From: Ilex aquifolium | Lineage: Eukaryota > Streptophyta > Magnoliopsida > Aquifoliales > Aquifoliaceae | DNA: 64,000 nt | Assembly (NCBI GenBank): GCA_951799425.1 | Contig: OX637402.1 | Span: 6,662,001-6,726,000, forward strand | Reading direction: 5' to 3' | In this document: piece after piece, positions 12,299 to 23,715 of the stretch | How the letters are laid out: each line of letters opens with the position of its first letter | How positions within the stretch are numbered: the stretch's first letter is position 1 | Made by a program: the position numbers and the translations under genes | The notes under the pieces: generated by a model | The model's database searches: none | Told to the model about the DNA's origin: nothing | Seen by the model: only the letters and a program-made list of their open reading frames with translations

Positions 12299-13989
12299 TG
12301 CTTGGTATTTTTCCTTGTTATCCCTAACCCCTAAATATCATCCCTCAAAATGTATTGTATATGGATGGAGGGGAGTGTCACTCTCCCTTTGAGTAGTGTC
12401 AAAAGAAAGGGCAAGGAGATGGGAAAATAGGAAGGTGAAAATGTGTTATGTGTATGAACAAAAATGCTCCCCAAGTGCAAGGAGACTTTTGTGGGTCGTG
12501 TTTTACTTGGAGGTACTCCAAGGTCGTTTCCACGGGGAATGATGTAAACCAAGGGGAATGTGATTTTGGGTGAAAGAAAGTGTAAAATCTTTTGTTGTTG
12601 AAAGTTGTTTGGTGAAGTGTGTTTTGGTGAAAATGAAATGAGAAACAAACGTTGGCTAACCCAAGAGGTCACTCCAATAGGAATACCATCTCAACTCGAA
12701 TCCCTCCTCCAATAAAGCATAAATGAACGATTGATTCGTGGGAAGCTAGGGATAAGATGGGTGAGTATCTAAGCATAAATTGTGACTAGGCCTACGGAAT
12801 ATCAAAGACTCACCAATTTATCCACCCTCAACCCAGTCAAACCTAACCATTGAACTTTGAAAGAAGGGAGGAGAATGAGTTGAAATGGCATACCCAAGTG
12901 GAGGTTCCCCTTGGTTTTGCCAACTAAAGGATTTTAGCTACTCATGCTTGGGATGAAATTAACAATGTAATGAGAATGCATTGCAAAGGAATGAAGTTCT
13001 TGAGTAACTAAATGCACGCAAACATAAGCTATAAGTGAAAGCAATGAATACCTATTTTAAAAGTAAGAAAAAGAAGAACTTTGATGCATTGATGGTCAAA
13101 ACTTTAAAAGAGAATTAAACTTGCAATGAACTTGTAGGAACTAGCATTAATGACATTAAATGAAGCTCTAAAGATTCTTCCAGGAGATTACAAGACAATG
13201 TATTGAAGAAAATGTAAAAATCTCAATTTATCTCTCTAGAATACTATTCATCATCTTCTACCCAGACTCCCTCTCTCTATCTCCTCCTCTGTAGTGTATC
13301 CAATGCTGAATCATAATGGAGTCCTTTTTTCCCCCCAAAAAATGTCCATAGTGTGCTCCACCAGCTGACTGATGTGATCTCCATCCATAGGTTGTCAAGA
13401 GGGATGGGCTGGACAGGGTGGTGCAGAGCTAGCCTGCACACCCAGCTCCATTCTTCTTCTCTCTCCTCCTTTATCATTCAAGCTTCAAAATTCAAATGGA
13501 GGGTGTTGGAGGGTTGTATAATGTGATGGAGGAGTCAGAGACAAGTGGGAGAGTGATTGGTGGGTCCCTAAAAAATGGCGGACCTAAGTTGTAGAGATTG
13601 GGGCAAGGATAGCAGACCGTACCGGTACTCAGTACCGGTACCCCCGAACTCCAGAGGCAGGACTGTACCAGTACTGCGTACCGGTACACTATGTTCCAGT
13701 GGCCAAACCATACCGGTACTGCGTACCGGTACGCTTCTACTGCTTTATCTAATTTTTCTGATTTTTCTGATTTCTTCACTCCTGAGCCATTCTTTAGCCA
13801 CTCTTTCATCCTCATTCACCTTAACTCATTTGGGAAGGCTTTAAGAAGCCTCATTTAGCGCCTTTTTTCTGCAAACACCAAAAATCTTCGTTAAGAACTC
13901 TAATAATACAACTCCAATCATTTAACCCCCAAAAGCAATTGAAAATAGGAAGATTAGGACCTAAAATATGCAAAGTTTTGTGCTAATCA
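12299..13989 (-). mobile_element. Ath-A 5' LTR
   Basis: 1691 bp with TG...CA ends: on the minus strand it begins TGATTAGCACAAAACTTTGC and ends CCAAGCA next to the PBS. It is similar along its length to sLTR-2 and to the Ath-C and Ath-E LTRs. Contains the palindrome cassette at 13619-13732. No gene is seen; short ORFs here are chance. Confidence 0.9.
13619..13732. repeat. GTACCGGTAC palindrome cassette (Ath-A LTR)
   Basis: Perfect palindromes at 13619-13628, 13632-13641, 13678-13687 and 13723-13732, with decayed copies between (for example GTACCAGTAC). Spacers include CGAACTCCAGAGG. Confidence 0.85.
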
Positions 13990-14541
13990 AGGATCCTCCA
14001 AGTGGCAGAACTTGAGATACAGAATTTGGCATTTTTCAGCAAAACCTTCCGGAAGGTTTTGGCAGCGGCAGAGGTTAAAACTGTCCAGTATGCAAAACCT
14101 TCCGGAAGGTTTGTAGTAGGTTCTACTCCAGTGTGCAAAACCTTCTGGAAGGTTTGAGGTAGTTCTAACTCCAGTGTGGAAAACCTTTTGAAAGGTCGAA
14201 GCAAACCTTCCGGAAGGTTTTGGCAGGGGCAGAGTCTTTGCCTTTCGAGTTTGCAAACCTTCCAGAAGGTCTATGACCAAACCTTTCGAAAGGTTTTCAC
14301 CTAAATTGCCTTTTTCTTGATTTCTTCACCTTCCAAGTCTCCCGTTAAGCAACCCCCCATCTCCATTGACTTTGAGCACTAGGATGGGGGCTTAACTAAA
14401 GCGATATCCAACTCTTTACCTACAATCACACAACAACTTAATTAATTTTTTGATTAAATGCATTTCTTCCCATTTCCACCACAAAAACAAGTATGAAAGG
14501 GTATAAAAGCATACATAATGTGCAATATTTTGTGCTAATCA
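13990..14541 (-). mobile_element. LTR-X: 5' part of an Athila-type LTR, interrupted by Ath-A
   Basis: 552 bp ending, in plus coordinates, with TGTGCTAATCA at 14541, the reverse complement of the TGATTAGCACA start of Athila-type LTRs here. Ath-A inserted at 13989/13990, so the rest of LTR-X should lie beyond the left edge. Where other LTRs carry GTACCGGTAC repeats, this one carries CCTTCCGGAAGG repeats. LTR-X itself interrupts the Ath-B remnant at 14541/14542. Confidence 0.8.
14041..14298. repeat. CCTTCCGGAAGG palindrome cassette (LTR-X)
   Basis: About seven copies, perfect or with one or two changes, of AAACCTTCCGGAAGGTTT (first at 14041-14060, last a CTTTCGAAAG variant near 14279-14296). 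Spacers include CTACTCCAGTGTGC and CTAACTCCAGTGTGG, which resemble the ACTCCAGTAG spacer of the GTACCGGTAC cassettes. Confidence 0.85.
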
Positions 14542-16018
14542 ATTACCATTGGATATGACTCGTCCTCCATAAAAATGCATATTTTATGTTAGATGGGAGA
14601 GGTTTCAATTCAGGTTTTGGTGGCTTGACACTAGATGAGAGTGGTTTTGTACCACTTGGTGAGAGTTCTTCGAATTTGGGTGCCCATGTCCCTACAGAAT
14701 GAGCGAGGCAACTCTATAGAATTTGATCATCATCTGTTAACTCAGATGTGATAGGTTCCAACATACAAGATTCAACAGATTTTTCACAAAATGTATCATT
14801 CAAAAGTTTGTGTACCAAAGACTCAATGGAATTTACTTCTCTCACTTCCTTTTCCTCTCCTGGATGCTTGACAATATTGAAAATTTTAAGCTCAAGAGTC
14901 ATATTCCCAAAATTTAATTTTATGACCCCATTCCTGCAATTGATTAATGCATTTGAAGTTGCTAGAAAAGGTCGACCAAGAATGACGGGAATTTGATTCC
15001 CTGGATGTATTGCTGGTTGAGTATCCAAAATAATGAAATCAACAGGAATACGAAGTTGTCCACTTGGACAAGGACATCCTTAACAATGTCCCTCGGAACT
15101 TTGACAGACCTATCTGCCAACTAGAGTGTGATACATGTGGGTTTGAGTTCACCCAGACCCAATTGTTGGTAGACAGAGAAAGGGAGCAAATTGACACTGG
15201 CTCCAAGATCCAGTAGTGCTTGTTCTATTCTAAAATTTTCAATGACACATGACACAATTGGACACCCTGGGTCCTTGTATTTAGGAGGGGTTTTGTGTTG
15301 AAGTAGGGCACTGACTTGTTCTGTCAAGAAAAATATTTTCTGAACATTTTGGCTTCTTTTAATCGTGAACAAGTCTTTTAGAAACTTGGTATAAGAAGGA
15401 ATCTGCTTGATTGCATCCAGAAGTGGAATATTGATTTTTACTTGCTTAAAAAGCCCGTAAATTTCTAGATGGTTATTCAAATTATGTGCTTTCTTGAATC
15501 TTTGAGGAAAAGGAGCAGGAATAGGACACGAAGGATCCTTTTCTTTTGAAGGTTCTGGTTCCTTTTCAATCACAGGTTCAGGCTCTTTTTCAAGCATAGG
15601 TTTAGGCTCTACTGGTTTACTGACTGGGATTGACTCAGGTTTTGGCTTTGGTATTAACATGTCTCTGATGGTTTTGTTAATCACCTTGCCACTTCTTAGT
15701 GTAGTGACATCTTGAGCTTGGTCTTGTGGGGTTTCCATGATTGAAAGATTTTCCACATGAAATTGGCCTTGTGGTTGTTTTGGTTGGGCAGGAAACTTGC
15801 CCTTCTCATGTGTTGTCATTGATTGGGTCAACTTTTGAATGTGGCTTTTGAGATCCTCGAAAGACTGAGTGGTCTGGGTTTTGAAATCATTGAAGGTCGA
15901 AGTGGAATGAGTGTTGTAGTTCATTTGGGTTTGCATGAACTGATTTAGTGTGTCCTCAAGACTTCTCTTTTGTGGTGGTTGGTATGGTTGATATGCAGGA
16001 AGTCCTTGAGGTGTTGTG
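14542..16018 (-). pseudogene. Ath-B gag-protease remnant, downstream part
   Basis: Open stretch 15121-16047 encodes the end of gag and the start of protease. It has PPQKRSLEDTLNQFMQTQ, a Glu/Pro repeat (EKEPEP), [15 protein letters not shown] and the protease motif [15 protein letters not shown], then a stop. 14714-15028 continues as [22 protein letters not shown]. Frameshifts follow until LTR-X interrupts the sequence at 14541. The coding is Athila-like but diverged from Ath-A, C and E, with its own gag linker, so it is a separate older subfamily. Bases 16014-16018 are the left TTGTG duplication of sLTR-2, and the first codons of the long open stretch belong to that LTR rather than to gag. 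Confidence 0.85.
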
Positions 16019-17640
16019 TGATTAGCACAAACTATTGCATATTTCATGTGTCAATACATTCCTTTTTCACTTGCTTTTGGGGATTAAATGAGTAGAATTG
16101 TGCTACTTGAGCTATTAACGAAGATTTTTGGTGTTTGCAGATAAAAGGTGATAAATGGTGCTTCTTAAAGCCTTCCCAAATGGTTTGAGGTGAATGATGA
16201 TGAAAGGATGGCTTGAAGATAGCTCAGGAGGTGAGGAAGTCAAGAAATCAAAAAATAAAAGAAACCGTACCGGTATGCCATACCGGTACGCTGAGACTAC
16301 TGGAGTTTGACGTACCGGTATGGCATACTGGTACGCTCTGCTGAAACAGCCCAAATTCTGCTGGCCATTCTCTGCTGCCTTAAGGGTCCCACCAAAGACA
16401 ATCTCCCGCCTGCTTCTGACTCTTCCAACACCATGGACACCCCTTACACATCTCTCATTGGACTTTTGGAGCCTTGGTGATCAATGAGGAGAGAGAAGAG
16501 AGTGATGCTGGGTGTGCATACAAGGTTTGCACCACCCTGTGTAGCCCACCCTCTTGGCAGCCCTGTGGAGGGAGATCACATCACTGAGCTAGGGGACTCT
16601 CCAGGGACATTTTGGGGGGGGGGGGAGATACACCATTATTCTGGATATACATTGTAATACACATTGAAATATAGAGAGAAAAGCTATATGAAGAAGATGA
16701 ATAGTGTTAGAGAGAAAAGTTGAGATTTTTACATTTTCTTCCATGCATTGTCTTCCATTTTCATGTAAGAATCTTCTAAGCTCTATTTAAAGTCTTTAAT
16801 GCCATTTATTTCAAGTTGTTTGCAAGTTTAGTCTTCCATTAAAGCTTTCACCATTAATGCATCTATGTTCTTAAATATCTTAGCTTTAAATGGGTATTGA
16901 ATGTATTCTCATCTAGTCTTTGCTTTATTACATTAATTTAGCTACAATCTTCATTGCTTTAGAATGTCTTTCCATTTCATTATTGTCTTTAATTTGAGCA
17001 TGACTAGCTCAGCCTTTATGTTGGCTAATCCAAGGGAGACCTCCCCTTGGGCATGACATTTCAACTCTCCTTCTTTCCTCCCTTCGGTGTACGATGGTTC
17101 TGTTTGACTGGGTTGAGTGCGGAATTTGGTTGTGAGTCTTTGATATCCTGTAGGCCTAGTCACGGGTTATGCTTGGATCCTCACTTCCATTTCGCCCCTC
17201 ACCTCCCACGAATCAATCGTTCATTAATGGACTATTGGAGGAGGGATTTGAGTTGAATTGGCACTCCCATTGGAGTGAACCCTTTGGATTAGCCAATACT
17301 TGTTTCCAATTCAATTTCATCACAACTCAACTCATAAACCAAACTTCAACTACAAAAGATTTTACACATTCTTTTCACCGAAATCACTTTCAAAACGATT
17401 CACATCATTCCCCGAGGAAACGACCTTGGAATACCTCCAAGTAAAACACGACACACAAAAGTCTTCTTGCGCTTGGGAAGCATTTTTTCCCACTTGCACA
17501 TTTCATTTTCCACCATTCCCTTGCCCTTTCTTTTGACATCATTCCAAGGGAGAGTGACACTCCCTTTCATACACACATCATACATACACATTGAGGGAGA
17601 ATGTTAAGAGGTTAGGAACAACAAGGAAATAATTCTAGCA
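16019..17640 (+). mobile_element. sLTR-2: Athila-type solo LTR inside Ath-B gag
   Basis: 1622 bp, starts TGATTAGCACAAACTATTGC, ends AATTCTAGCA, and is flanked by TTGTG at 16014-16018 and 17641-17645. It lies in the opposite orientation to the gag it interrupts. Similar to the Ath-C LTR. It contains a palindrome cassette (16266-16335) and a run of 12 G at 16614-16625. No coding. Confidence 0.93.
16266..16335. repeat. Degenerate GTACCGGTAC cassette (sLTR-2)
   Basis: CGTACCGGTATG is followed after one base by its near mirror CATACCGGTACG, then the spacer CTACTGGAGTTTG, then CGTACCGGTATG and CATACTGGTACG. A change in the outer bases of one half is matched in its partner, so the larger dyad is mostly kept. 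Confidence 0.75.
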
Positions 17641-17922
17641 TTGTGAACTTTGTTATGGATTCATGGGAGTTGGTTGTGTGTTCCTCCAACTGAAGTTCGG
17701 GTGATTTCGCCACCCCGAATTATATGTTTCAGAATACAGGTTGGAATAAGGTTTGTTGAAGTTGGAAATTGCATTTGTTTGTTCCAAAAAAACTTCTTTG
17801 AATGCCGGAATGGTAGGACACTCCCCAGTAGGGTGTCCTGTCAGTGCAAAAATCCCACACAATTGTTCTGTAGGAGGGCCAACATCAACTTGATGTACCT
17901 TTTTCATCTCTAGAGCTTCAAG
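17641..17922 (-). pseudogene. Ath-B gag remnant, upstream part
   Basis: Encodes the knuckle region and the start of the linker: GECPTIPAFKEVFLEQTN, then [19 protein letters not shown], colinear with Ath-E gag. The CCHC knuckle reads CGIFALTGHPTGEC, so its second Cys is Phe. The sequence upstream of LEALEMKK is cut off by LTR-Y at 17922. Together with 14542-16018 this is one gag-pro fragment split by sLTR-2. Confidence 0.85.
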
Positions 17923-18877
17923 TGTAAAACCCGGGTAAATTTTGAATTTTTTCTGAAAAAGGGAAAAATGGTCATTTTGCCACTGTAATGCGAAATTAAA
18001 ATACGTACTCTTTAGAGCTCTATGATACAACGGACTTCGCCGTCGGATTTTGCACGTATTTTGAGGCGACTAGGTGGCGACTGACCTCACAAAGGTCCCC
18101 ACAAATAAATTTTATAAAATTTCCTTATAATTGCATTAAAGTTCAAATAAAATTATTTTGAACTTAAACCAGGATGAAATTAATCGTTTCGGGGCAGAAA
18201 CGGACCTGGGGGGCGTGTGGCGCGACGTGGGCCAAGCTTTAAAATTATAAATAGGGCCTAAATATCTGATTTTGGGCAGAATGTCTTCACAATTCTTCTG
18301 GTTTCTCACGTTGGAGAGGAAGAGAGGAGAGAAAGTGAGTTTTCAAGTTTCCTTTCGACGATTCACGGAGTTCTGTCGGTCAGAATTCGTCGAGCAAAGA
18401 ATCAAAGTTGATCTCCTCGACGAGGGCTACGCAACCACACCAAAAACGAATGATTTCATCGAAGATCCAAAGAGGGGATTTTGGGAAATCAAGACTTGGA
18501 GGTTTTGGTTAGTGTTCTTGAGGTTCTATCCTTCGATTCACGCATCAAAAGGTAGGGTTCCCTCCTACTTTGGTTTATTTACATCCTATGGTGTCCATAG
18601 GAAATGAGTGGGCTATTTTGAGTGTTTTAACACTTACCTATTAGAGTTGGTTTAATGGAAATGGGTAGGCTCAATTCTAGTGTGAATTGGTAGTTAGAAA
18701 TTGCTAGTTTGTGATTTCTAGGATGTTTTGATAATTGGGTATGTAAAAATCATATATTCTGATTTTTTTTGAGTTATGTGATAAATTTAGGCATGTTATG
18801 TGATTACATGACTTGGTGCCTTGAAGGTGTTTGATAAAATGCCTATATGAAATAAAGTGTGTTAATTGCATGAGATT
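17923..18877 (+). mobile_element. LTR-Y: 5' part of an unrelated LTR
   Basis: Begins TGTAAAACCCGGGTAAATT at the break in Ath-B gag and has a plausible TATA box (ATTATAAATAG, 18244-18254) about 320 bases in, as expected for a gypsy LTR. It matches neither the Athila-type nor the Tek-1 LTRs. It is cut at 18877 by the Tek-1 5' LTR, and its continuation is not found right of Tek-1. The 111-codon ORF at 18272-18607 has no recognisable feature and is probably chance. Confidence 0.6.
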
Positions 18878-19028
18878 TGTAAACTCCCACATGTAACAAA
18901 ACTTATACCAACTATGTTGATGTGCAAATGTATGTTGTATAAGTTTGGGTTGGTTTTCGAAGGGTTTGGAATGGAGTGGAAATGTGAAATGTGAATGCAC
19001 AGGGCATTTGGGGCAGATCAGGCAAAGC

Positions 19029-19070
19029 GTACCGGTACGCGGAACTCCAGTAGCCTTAGCGTACCGGTAC
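19029..19070. repeat. GTACCGGTAC cassette (Tek-1 5' LTR)
   Basis: Palindromes at 19029-19038 and 19061-19070 around GGAACTCCAGTAGCCTTAGC. This is the same cassette and spacer as in Athila-type LTRs such as Ath-C at 46824-46879. Confidence 0.85.
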
Positions 19071-20001
19071 GATTTGGCTGACTTCCTGATTTTTTGATTT
19101 CCTCCTCTCCTGAGCTATCTCCAAGCTACCCTTTCATCCTTATTTGTCTCAAATAGTTGGGATGGTGTAGTAGACCCTATGGATGGTGGTATGTTGGGTC
19201 TAGGAGGGGTCAAGCGATTAAGAATGTACATAGGCCTTGTATTTTAAAATTCTGGTAAATTTACTTTAATAGTATGATAAATCATAAAATTATATGTTTT
19301 TAGGATAAAACAACATTAAAAATGAATTCGGAACGTCTAAAAACCTTAGGGTGGTCATAGAGATCAAAATGGAGATAGTTGAAAAATATAATTTTTGGCC
19401 TTGTGAACAGTAAAAATCGGGATTGGGCAGCCTTATAACACCATTTCCTTCCATTTTTCTCTCATTCTTTCACACCACTCTCAACCCACACCTCTTAGAA
19501 CCCTAAAGGAAGATTAAGGGAGAAAGAAAAGGGAGGAAGGAGGTCTATAGAGCTTGGGTTAGCTTGGAAATCTTGATTCAAGGTAGGGTTTTTTTCCATT
19601 CTCTTGCATTGTGGCTAGGGCATACATATATATACATTCGTTTGACTCTAAATCTTATATACTTGCTATGAAATTGTTGATTCTTGATATTTATGCAAAT
19701 GTGGTCATATTTTAAACAATGCTATGGTGGAATCACCATTAAAACTCTTTTCTTGGTCTCAAACCCTAGTTCTCAAGGAAAAGGGGTTTTTTTCTCTTGA
19801 TTTTTCATTGATTCTGAATTCAAAAACTTTAGTGCTTGAAATTGAACCACAAAATGATATTTATGAGGATCTCTTGTATATTTTCTCACATTGTCTCTAT
19901 TGTGCTACTTTATGAGAAATTTGGAGATTTTTGGGAATTGGCTTGTTGTTTTTGAGAAATTGTGGATGTGGTATTTCTTGTATGGTTGTTTTGATGAACA
20001 T

Positions 20002-20194
20002 GGGTGAGAGGTTCCTTGTAAGGATGCTCACGCCAAAGAAACAAGACCTTGAGGGTGAGAGGTTCCTTGTAAGGATGATCATGCCAAATAAACAATACCT
20101 TGAGGGTGAGAGGTTCCTTGTAATGATGCTCATGCCAAAGAAACAATACCTTGAGGGTGAGAGGTTCCTTGTAAGGATGCTCATGCCAAAGAGA
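20002..20194. repeat. 51-bp minisatellite, about 3.8 units (Tek-1 5' LTR)
   Basis: Units begin GGGTGAGAGGTTCCTTG at 20002, 20053, 20104 and 20155; the last decays near 20194. The period is 51 bases (17 codons), which creates apparent repetitive ORFs on both strands that are artefacts. Confidence 0.95.
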
Positions 20195-20853
20195 ATAATA
20201 TTGTATCATGTGTGGGTTATGGGTTACTTTCGGGAAAGTTTATGGCTCCATGTTGGTAATTGGTTTCACCTTTTCTTTTAACTTTACTGTTGTTCGTAAA
20301 CTAGAGATCTATTAAAATGTCCATGTTTTCCTTCAAAAGTTACATATGATAATTGCAAAATGAGACCGACTTGTTTTATATGTTTTCTAAACCTTGTTCG
20401 AGTTTGGGAGAATGTTGCTACAGAGCTTAGTGCTCACCCCCTACAAATAATATATTTTTAGATTATGGTTTGGAGGACAAGCTTAGAGTTGATGAGCCAG
20501 CACAATGGGAAGCTCCAATAGACGGGAACGTGGATCCCGAGATTGATGCCTAGAGCCACATGCTCTTAGATTCTAACTTAGGAAGTTTATTTTGAGACAA
20601 TGTAATGTCTAATATTTTGGTTATTCCGCTGCAAACTCATAGTTGATTTTTGGGATGTAATTGTCCTATTTGGGCATATTCTTTTGGATGTAATGACCAT
20701 GGTTTGACTTATTCTTTTGGAATGATGATATAGATATTACGGTTGATGGAATGAATTTTTTTTTTAATTATGGATCTTATTAGTTGCTCTCATGATGTGA
20801 ATGGTTGTAAATAGTAATGCCGACCAAGGTGGATTTTGGGGCGTTACAAAGTT

Positions 20854-20866
20854 TGGCATCAGAGCC
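20854..20866 (+). promoter_or_regulatory. Primer binding site, tRNA-iMet type (Tek-1, first)
   Basis: TGGCATCAGAGCC, five bases after the 5' LTR end. It differs by one base from TGGTATCAGAGCC, the usual complement of the initiator tRNA-Met 3' end. Confidence 0.75.
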
Positions 20867-20975
20867 GACTCTCGCTTGGATCGAGTGTGGGCCCCTGCCG
20901 TGCTCGCGTGTAGTGGGCGGGCAGGTAGCTGGCGAGCTGCTACACGGGGACGTGCAACCCCTGAGGGGTGTGGAT

Positions 20976-21153
20976 TGTGAGATCCTGGAATCCCACATCG
21001 GTTAGTGAGAGGAAAGTTGCTGGGCTTATAAGTAAGCCCCTCGCCTTACATGGCATAAGGCATTTTCCCAGGGGTACTGGGAGGAACAAAACCGTGAGGG
21101 CCAGTGGGCCCAAAGCGGACAATATTATGTCATGTGGAGGGTGGGGTGTTACA
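20976..21153 (+). mobile_element. 178-bp LTR-like unit with its own PPT and PBS (copy 1)
   Basis: Starts TGTGAGATCC, ends GGGGTGTTACA, is preceded by the PPT-like GAGGGGTGTGGAT and followed by a second primer site TGGTATCAGAGCC (21158-21170). It therefore has the layout of a complete short LTR (PPT, LTR, PBS) between the Tek-1 leader and gag. The internal phrases CCCACATCGG and AAGCGGACAATATTATG resemble short LTRs common in plant genomes (from memory, unverified). Confidence 0.65.
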
Positions 21154-21343
21154 AGTTTGGTATCAGAGCCTAGACTTTAGGTCTTACATGGGAGCTGTAG
21201 GTTATGGATTACCACTAGGGAAGTAAAATTAGGTTGAAGGAAATTATTGATTTAAATTTTTATGCGAGCATCATGCTTTAGATTAAAGTGATAGTCAGGA
21301 TGTCTTGTACATCAAGGAACTAAACTGTGAATTGATGTGCAGG

Positions 21344-23542
21344 ATGGATGGTAGACGTGAATGTAGACGAGGACGTGGTGACCAAGCACACCCACCACCA
21401 CCACCACTTCCCGATGCCATGAATGGCATTTATCAATGCTTACGGGAGCTAACCACTTTGGTACAACACCAAAATGGGAACAACAACCACAATGGTGGGG
21501 TTCATCCTTTGGCTCAGGAACCGGGCAACGGGGACGGCAACCGAAGGATGGTAGTTCTTCGGGAATTTCTGAGGCAACACCCGCCTACCTTTCAAGGGAG
21601 CTCTAACCCCTTGGATGCGGATAAATGGATCCGCTGGGTGAAGAAGAAATGTGACAGCATGGGGATAGCCGAGGATCTTCGAGTCGGCATGGCTACTTAT
21701 CTATTCGAGGGGGAGGCCGACCATTTGTGGGACTCAGTGAAGAGGAGAAGGAACACAGATGCTTTTACTTGGGAGGAGTTCGATCAAATCTTCCACGACA
21801 AGTACTTTCCAGAATCAGTCAGAGACAGAATGAAGGCCGATTTTCTTGCTCTCCGACAGGGCAGCATGACGGTGGCCGAGTGCGAGAGGAGGTTTGATGA
21901 GCTGTCCCATTATGCTACGGAGTTTATATCTACTGAGGCTAGCAGGGCCAAGCGCTTCGAGCAGGGCTTGAGGCCTGTCATCCGGGAGAAGTTGGTGGCC
22001 CTTAAGATCCGGGAGTATGGGGATCTGATTGACCGAGCTGCACTTGTGGAGAGAGATATAGAGGACAGTCAGCGACGACAGAGCTTCGTGAGAGGAGGTC
22101 CGATCAGGACGGGCACTAGCAGCAGTGGAGTTCAGAGAACGGCACCTTATCGTCCCCCAAACCAGGCAGTGGGACCTAGACCTCAGATAGCCCGAGCGGC
22201 CGGAGGTGTACCAGAGGGAGCAGGCACTAACCCACGATCCTGCTTTGCATGTGGAGGTGTGGGACATATTCGGATGCATTGTCTGATTTTTCCACCTCAG
22301 ATGACTATCCAGACAGCAGGACAGGTACAAGCAGACAAGCCACCACTACAGAAGCCACTACAGCAGAGATCGTTAGGAGCTCTAGCCCCAGGCGGTGCAA
22401 ATCAGGGGAGAGTGTTTGCTTTGACCCAACAGGAGGAAGACGTTCCTAATGCAGTTGTGGAAGGTATCGTGCTTTTTTATAATTCTTGGGCTCGAATTTT
22501 ATTTGATCCTGGTGCTACTCATTCATTCATATGCACGAAATATACTCTTAATTTGGGATTGGAATTTAAGAAGTTAGAACATGCTTTGAGTATTGTCATG
22601 CCTATGGGAGAACGGTTAGATACAACAAGGGTGTGTAGAGGATGTGTGCTTCGAATTAGGGAGCAAGAATTGATTGTAGATTTGGTTGCGTTAGACATGA
22701 AGGGGTATGACGTAATATTTGGGATAGACTTGTTGTCCACTTTTCGTACGGTAATGGATTATTTTCGCAAGCGGATTTCATTTCAATTACCGGGAGGGGT
22801 AGTCTTTACTTTCATGAATGATCGCAATTCTTCCCATCCATTTCCTACTACGGGTAGTAGATTCTTGAAGGCTAAGGTGAGGAGCAATTTGAGTTTCTTA
22901 GCTAGCTTGATGGGAGATGATCGGGATAAATTCCATGCGGATGTGGTGTTGATAGTATCGGATTTTCTGGATGTCTTCCCAGACGAACTACCTGGGCTAC
23001 CCCCATATAGGGAGATTGAGTTCAAGATTGATCTCTACCCGGGAATCGAACCCATATCCATTGCTCCCTATCGGATGACACCTTTGGAGTTAAAGGAGCT
23101 AAGGAAACAGCTGGATCATCTGTTGACAATTGGGTTTATCCGTTTGAGCACTTCACCTTGGGGAGCCCTGGTACTCTTCGTGAAGAAGCATGATGAGATA
23201 CTTTGGTTGTGCACGGATTACCGAAGATTGAATTGGGTAACAGTGAAGAACAAATACCCTTTGCCACGAATCGACGACCTATTTGATCAGTTGAGGGGTT
23301 CTAAGTATTACTCCAAGATTGATCTTCGCACAGGGTATCATCAATTGCGGATCAAGGAGGAAGATATTCCTAAGACTGCTTTCCGTACTCGGTATGGTCA
23401 TTTCGAGTATACGGTGATGCCGTTTGGATTGACTCTCACCTGGATCGAGTGTGGGGCTCTGCAGTCACGTGTATGTGGGCGGGCAGGTAGCTGGCGAGCT
23501 ACTGCACGGGGACGTGCAGCCCTTAAGGGGTGTGGATTGTGA
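21344..23542 (+). pseudogene. Tek-1 unit 1 gag-protease-partial RT
   Basis: Open from ATG at 21344 for 732 codons. Gag covers the first half, with capsid-like [20 protein letters not shown] and a CCHC knuckle ([14 protein letters not shown]). Protease has DPGATHSFI, where Ser or Thr is more usual after the Asp. RT runs through [12 protein letters not shown] and [14 protein letters not shown] to MPFGLT, where the duplication junction replaces the rest with an unrelated tail ([12 protein letters not shown]...). It lacks the RT catalytic FIDD, RNase H and integrase. If expressed it could yield Gag and protease only. Confidence 0.88.
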
Positions 23543-23715
23543 GATCTTGGAATCCCACATCGGTTAGGGAGAGGAAAGTTGCTGGGCTTATAAGTAAGCC
23601 CCTCGCCTTACATGGCATAAGGCCTTTTCCTAGGGGTACTGGGAAGAACAAAATCGTGAGGGCTAGTGGGCCCAAAGCGGACAATATTATGTCATGTGGA
23701 GGGTGGGGTGTTACA
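23538..23715 (+). mobile_element. 178-bp LTR-like unit (copy 2)
   Basis: Second copy of 20976-21153, the same length, again preceded by a PPT-like AAGGGGTGTGGAT and followed by TGGTATCAGAGCC (23720-23732). It travels with the tandem duplication and therefore does not show a separate insertion. Confidence 0.65.

Larger units (their letters stand above)
1..13989 (-). mobile_element. Ath-A: decayed Athila-type LTR retrotransposon, 3' end off window
   Basis: On the minus strand, reading from high to low coordinates: 5' LTR, tRNA-Asp primer site, gag, pol and a long 3' noncoding region that runs off the left edge. The reading frames carry many stops and frameshifts, and its integrase is split by a solo LTR at 3295-7367, so it cannot move by itself. 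It was inserted into an older LTR (LTR-X). Its 3' LTR, 3' ORF and left target-site copy lie outside the window. The right-hand flank starts AGGAT at 13990, which should recur left of its 3' LTR. Confidence 0.9.
18878..20848 (+). mobile_element. Tek-1 5' LTR
   Basis: 1971 bp, starts TGTAAACTCCCACATG and ends GGGGCGTTACA. It aligns throughout with the 3' LTR at 35572-37640 but is about 100 bp shorter: four instead of five minisatellite units and two instead of about four palindromes. From about 19020 to 19175 it resembles an Athila-type LTR segment in inverted orientation. Confidence 0.92.

Noticed and set aside
18272-18607. 111-codon ORF in LTR-Y
   Set aside because: It follows a TATA box and could be transcribed, but has no recognisable motif and no second copy for comparison; more likely LTR leader.
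20002-20194. Possible CRISPR array
   Set aside because: The 51-bp repeats are directly adjacent with no unique spacers, and this is plant retrotransposon DNA.
19897-20281. ORFs with 17-residue repeats (HPYKEPLTLKV), also at 36653-37062
   Set aside because: Reading frames through the 51-bp minisatellite, whose period is a multiple of three; open on both strands with no other support.
20976-21153. Treating the 178-bp unit as an independent solo LTR insertion
   Set aside because: It is followed at once by a primer site and preceded by a PPT-like tract, and no target duplication is seen, so a chimeric junction fits better.
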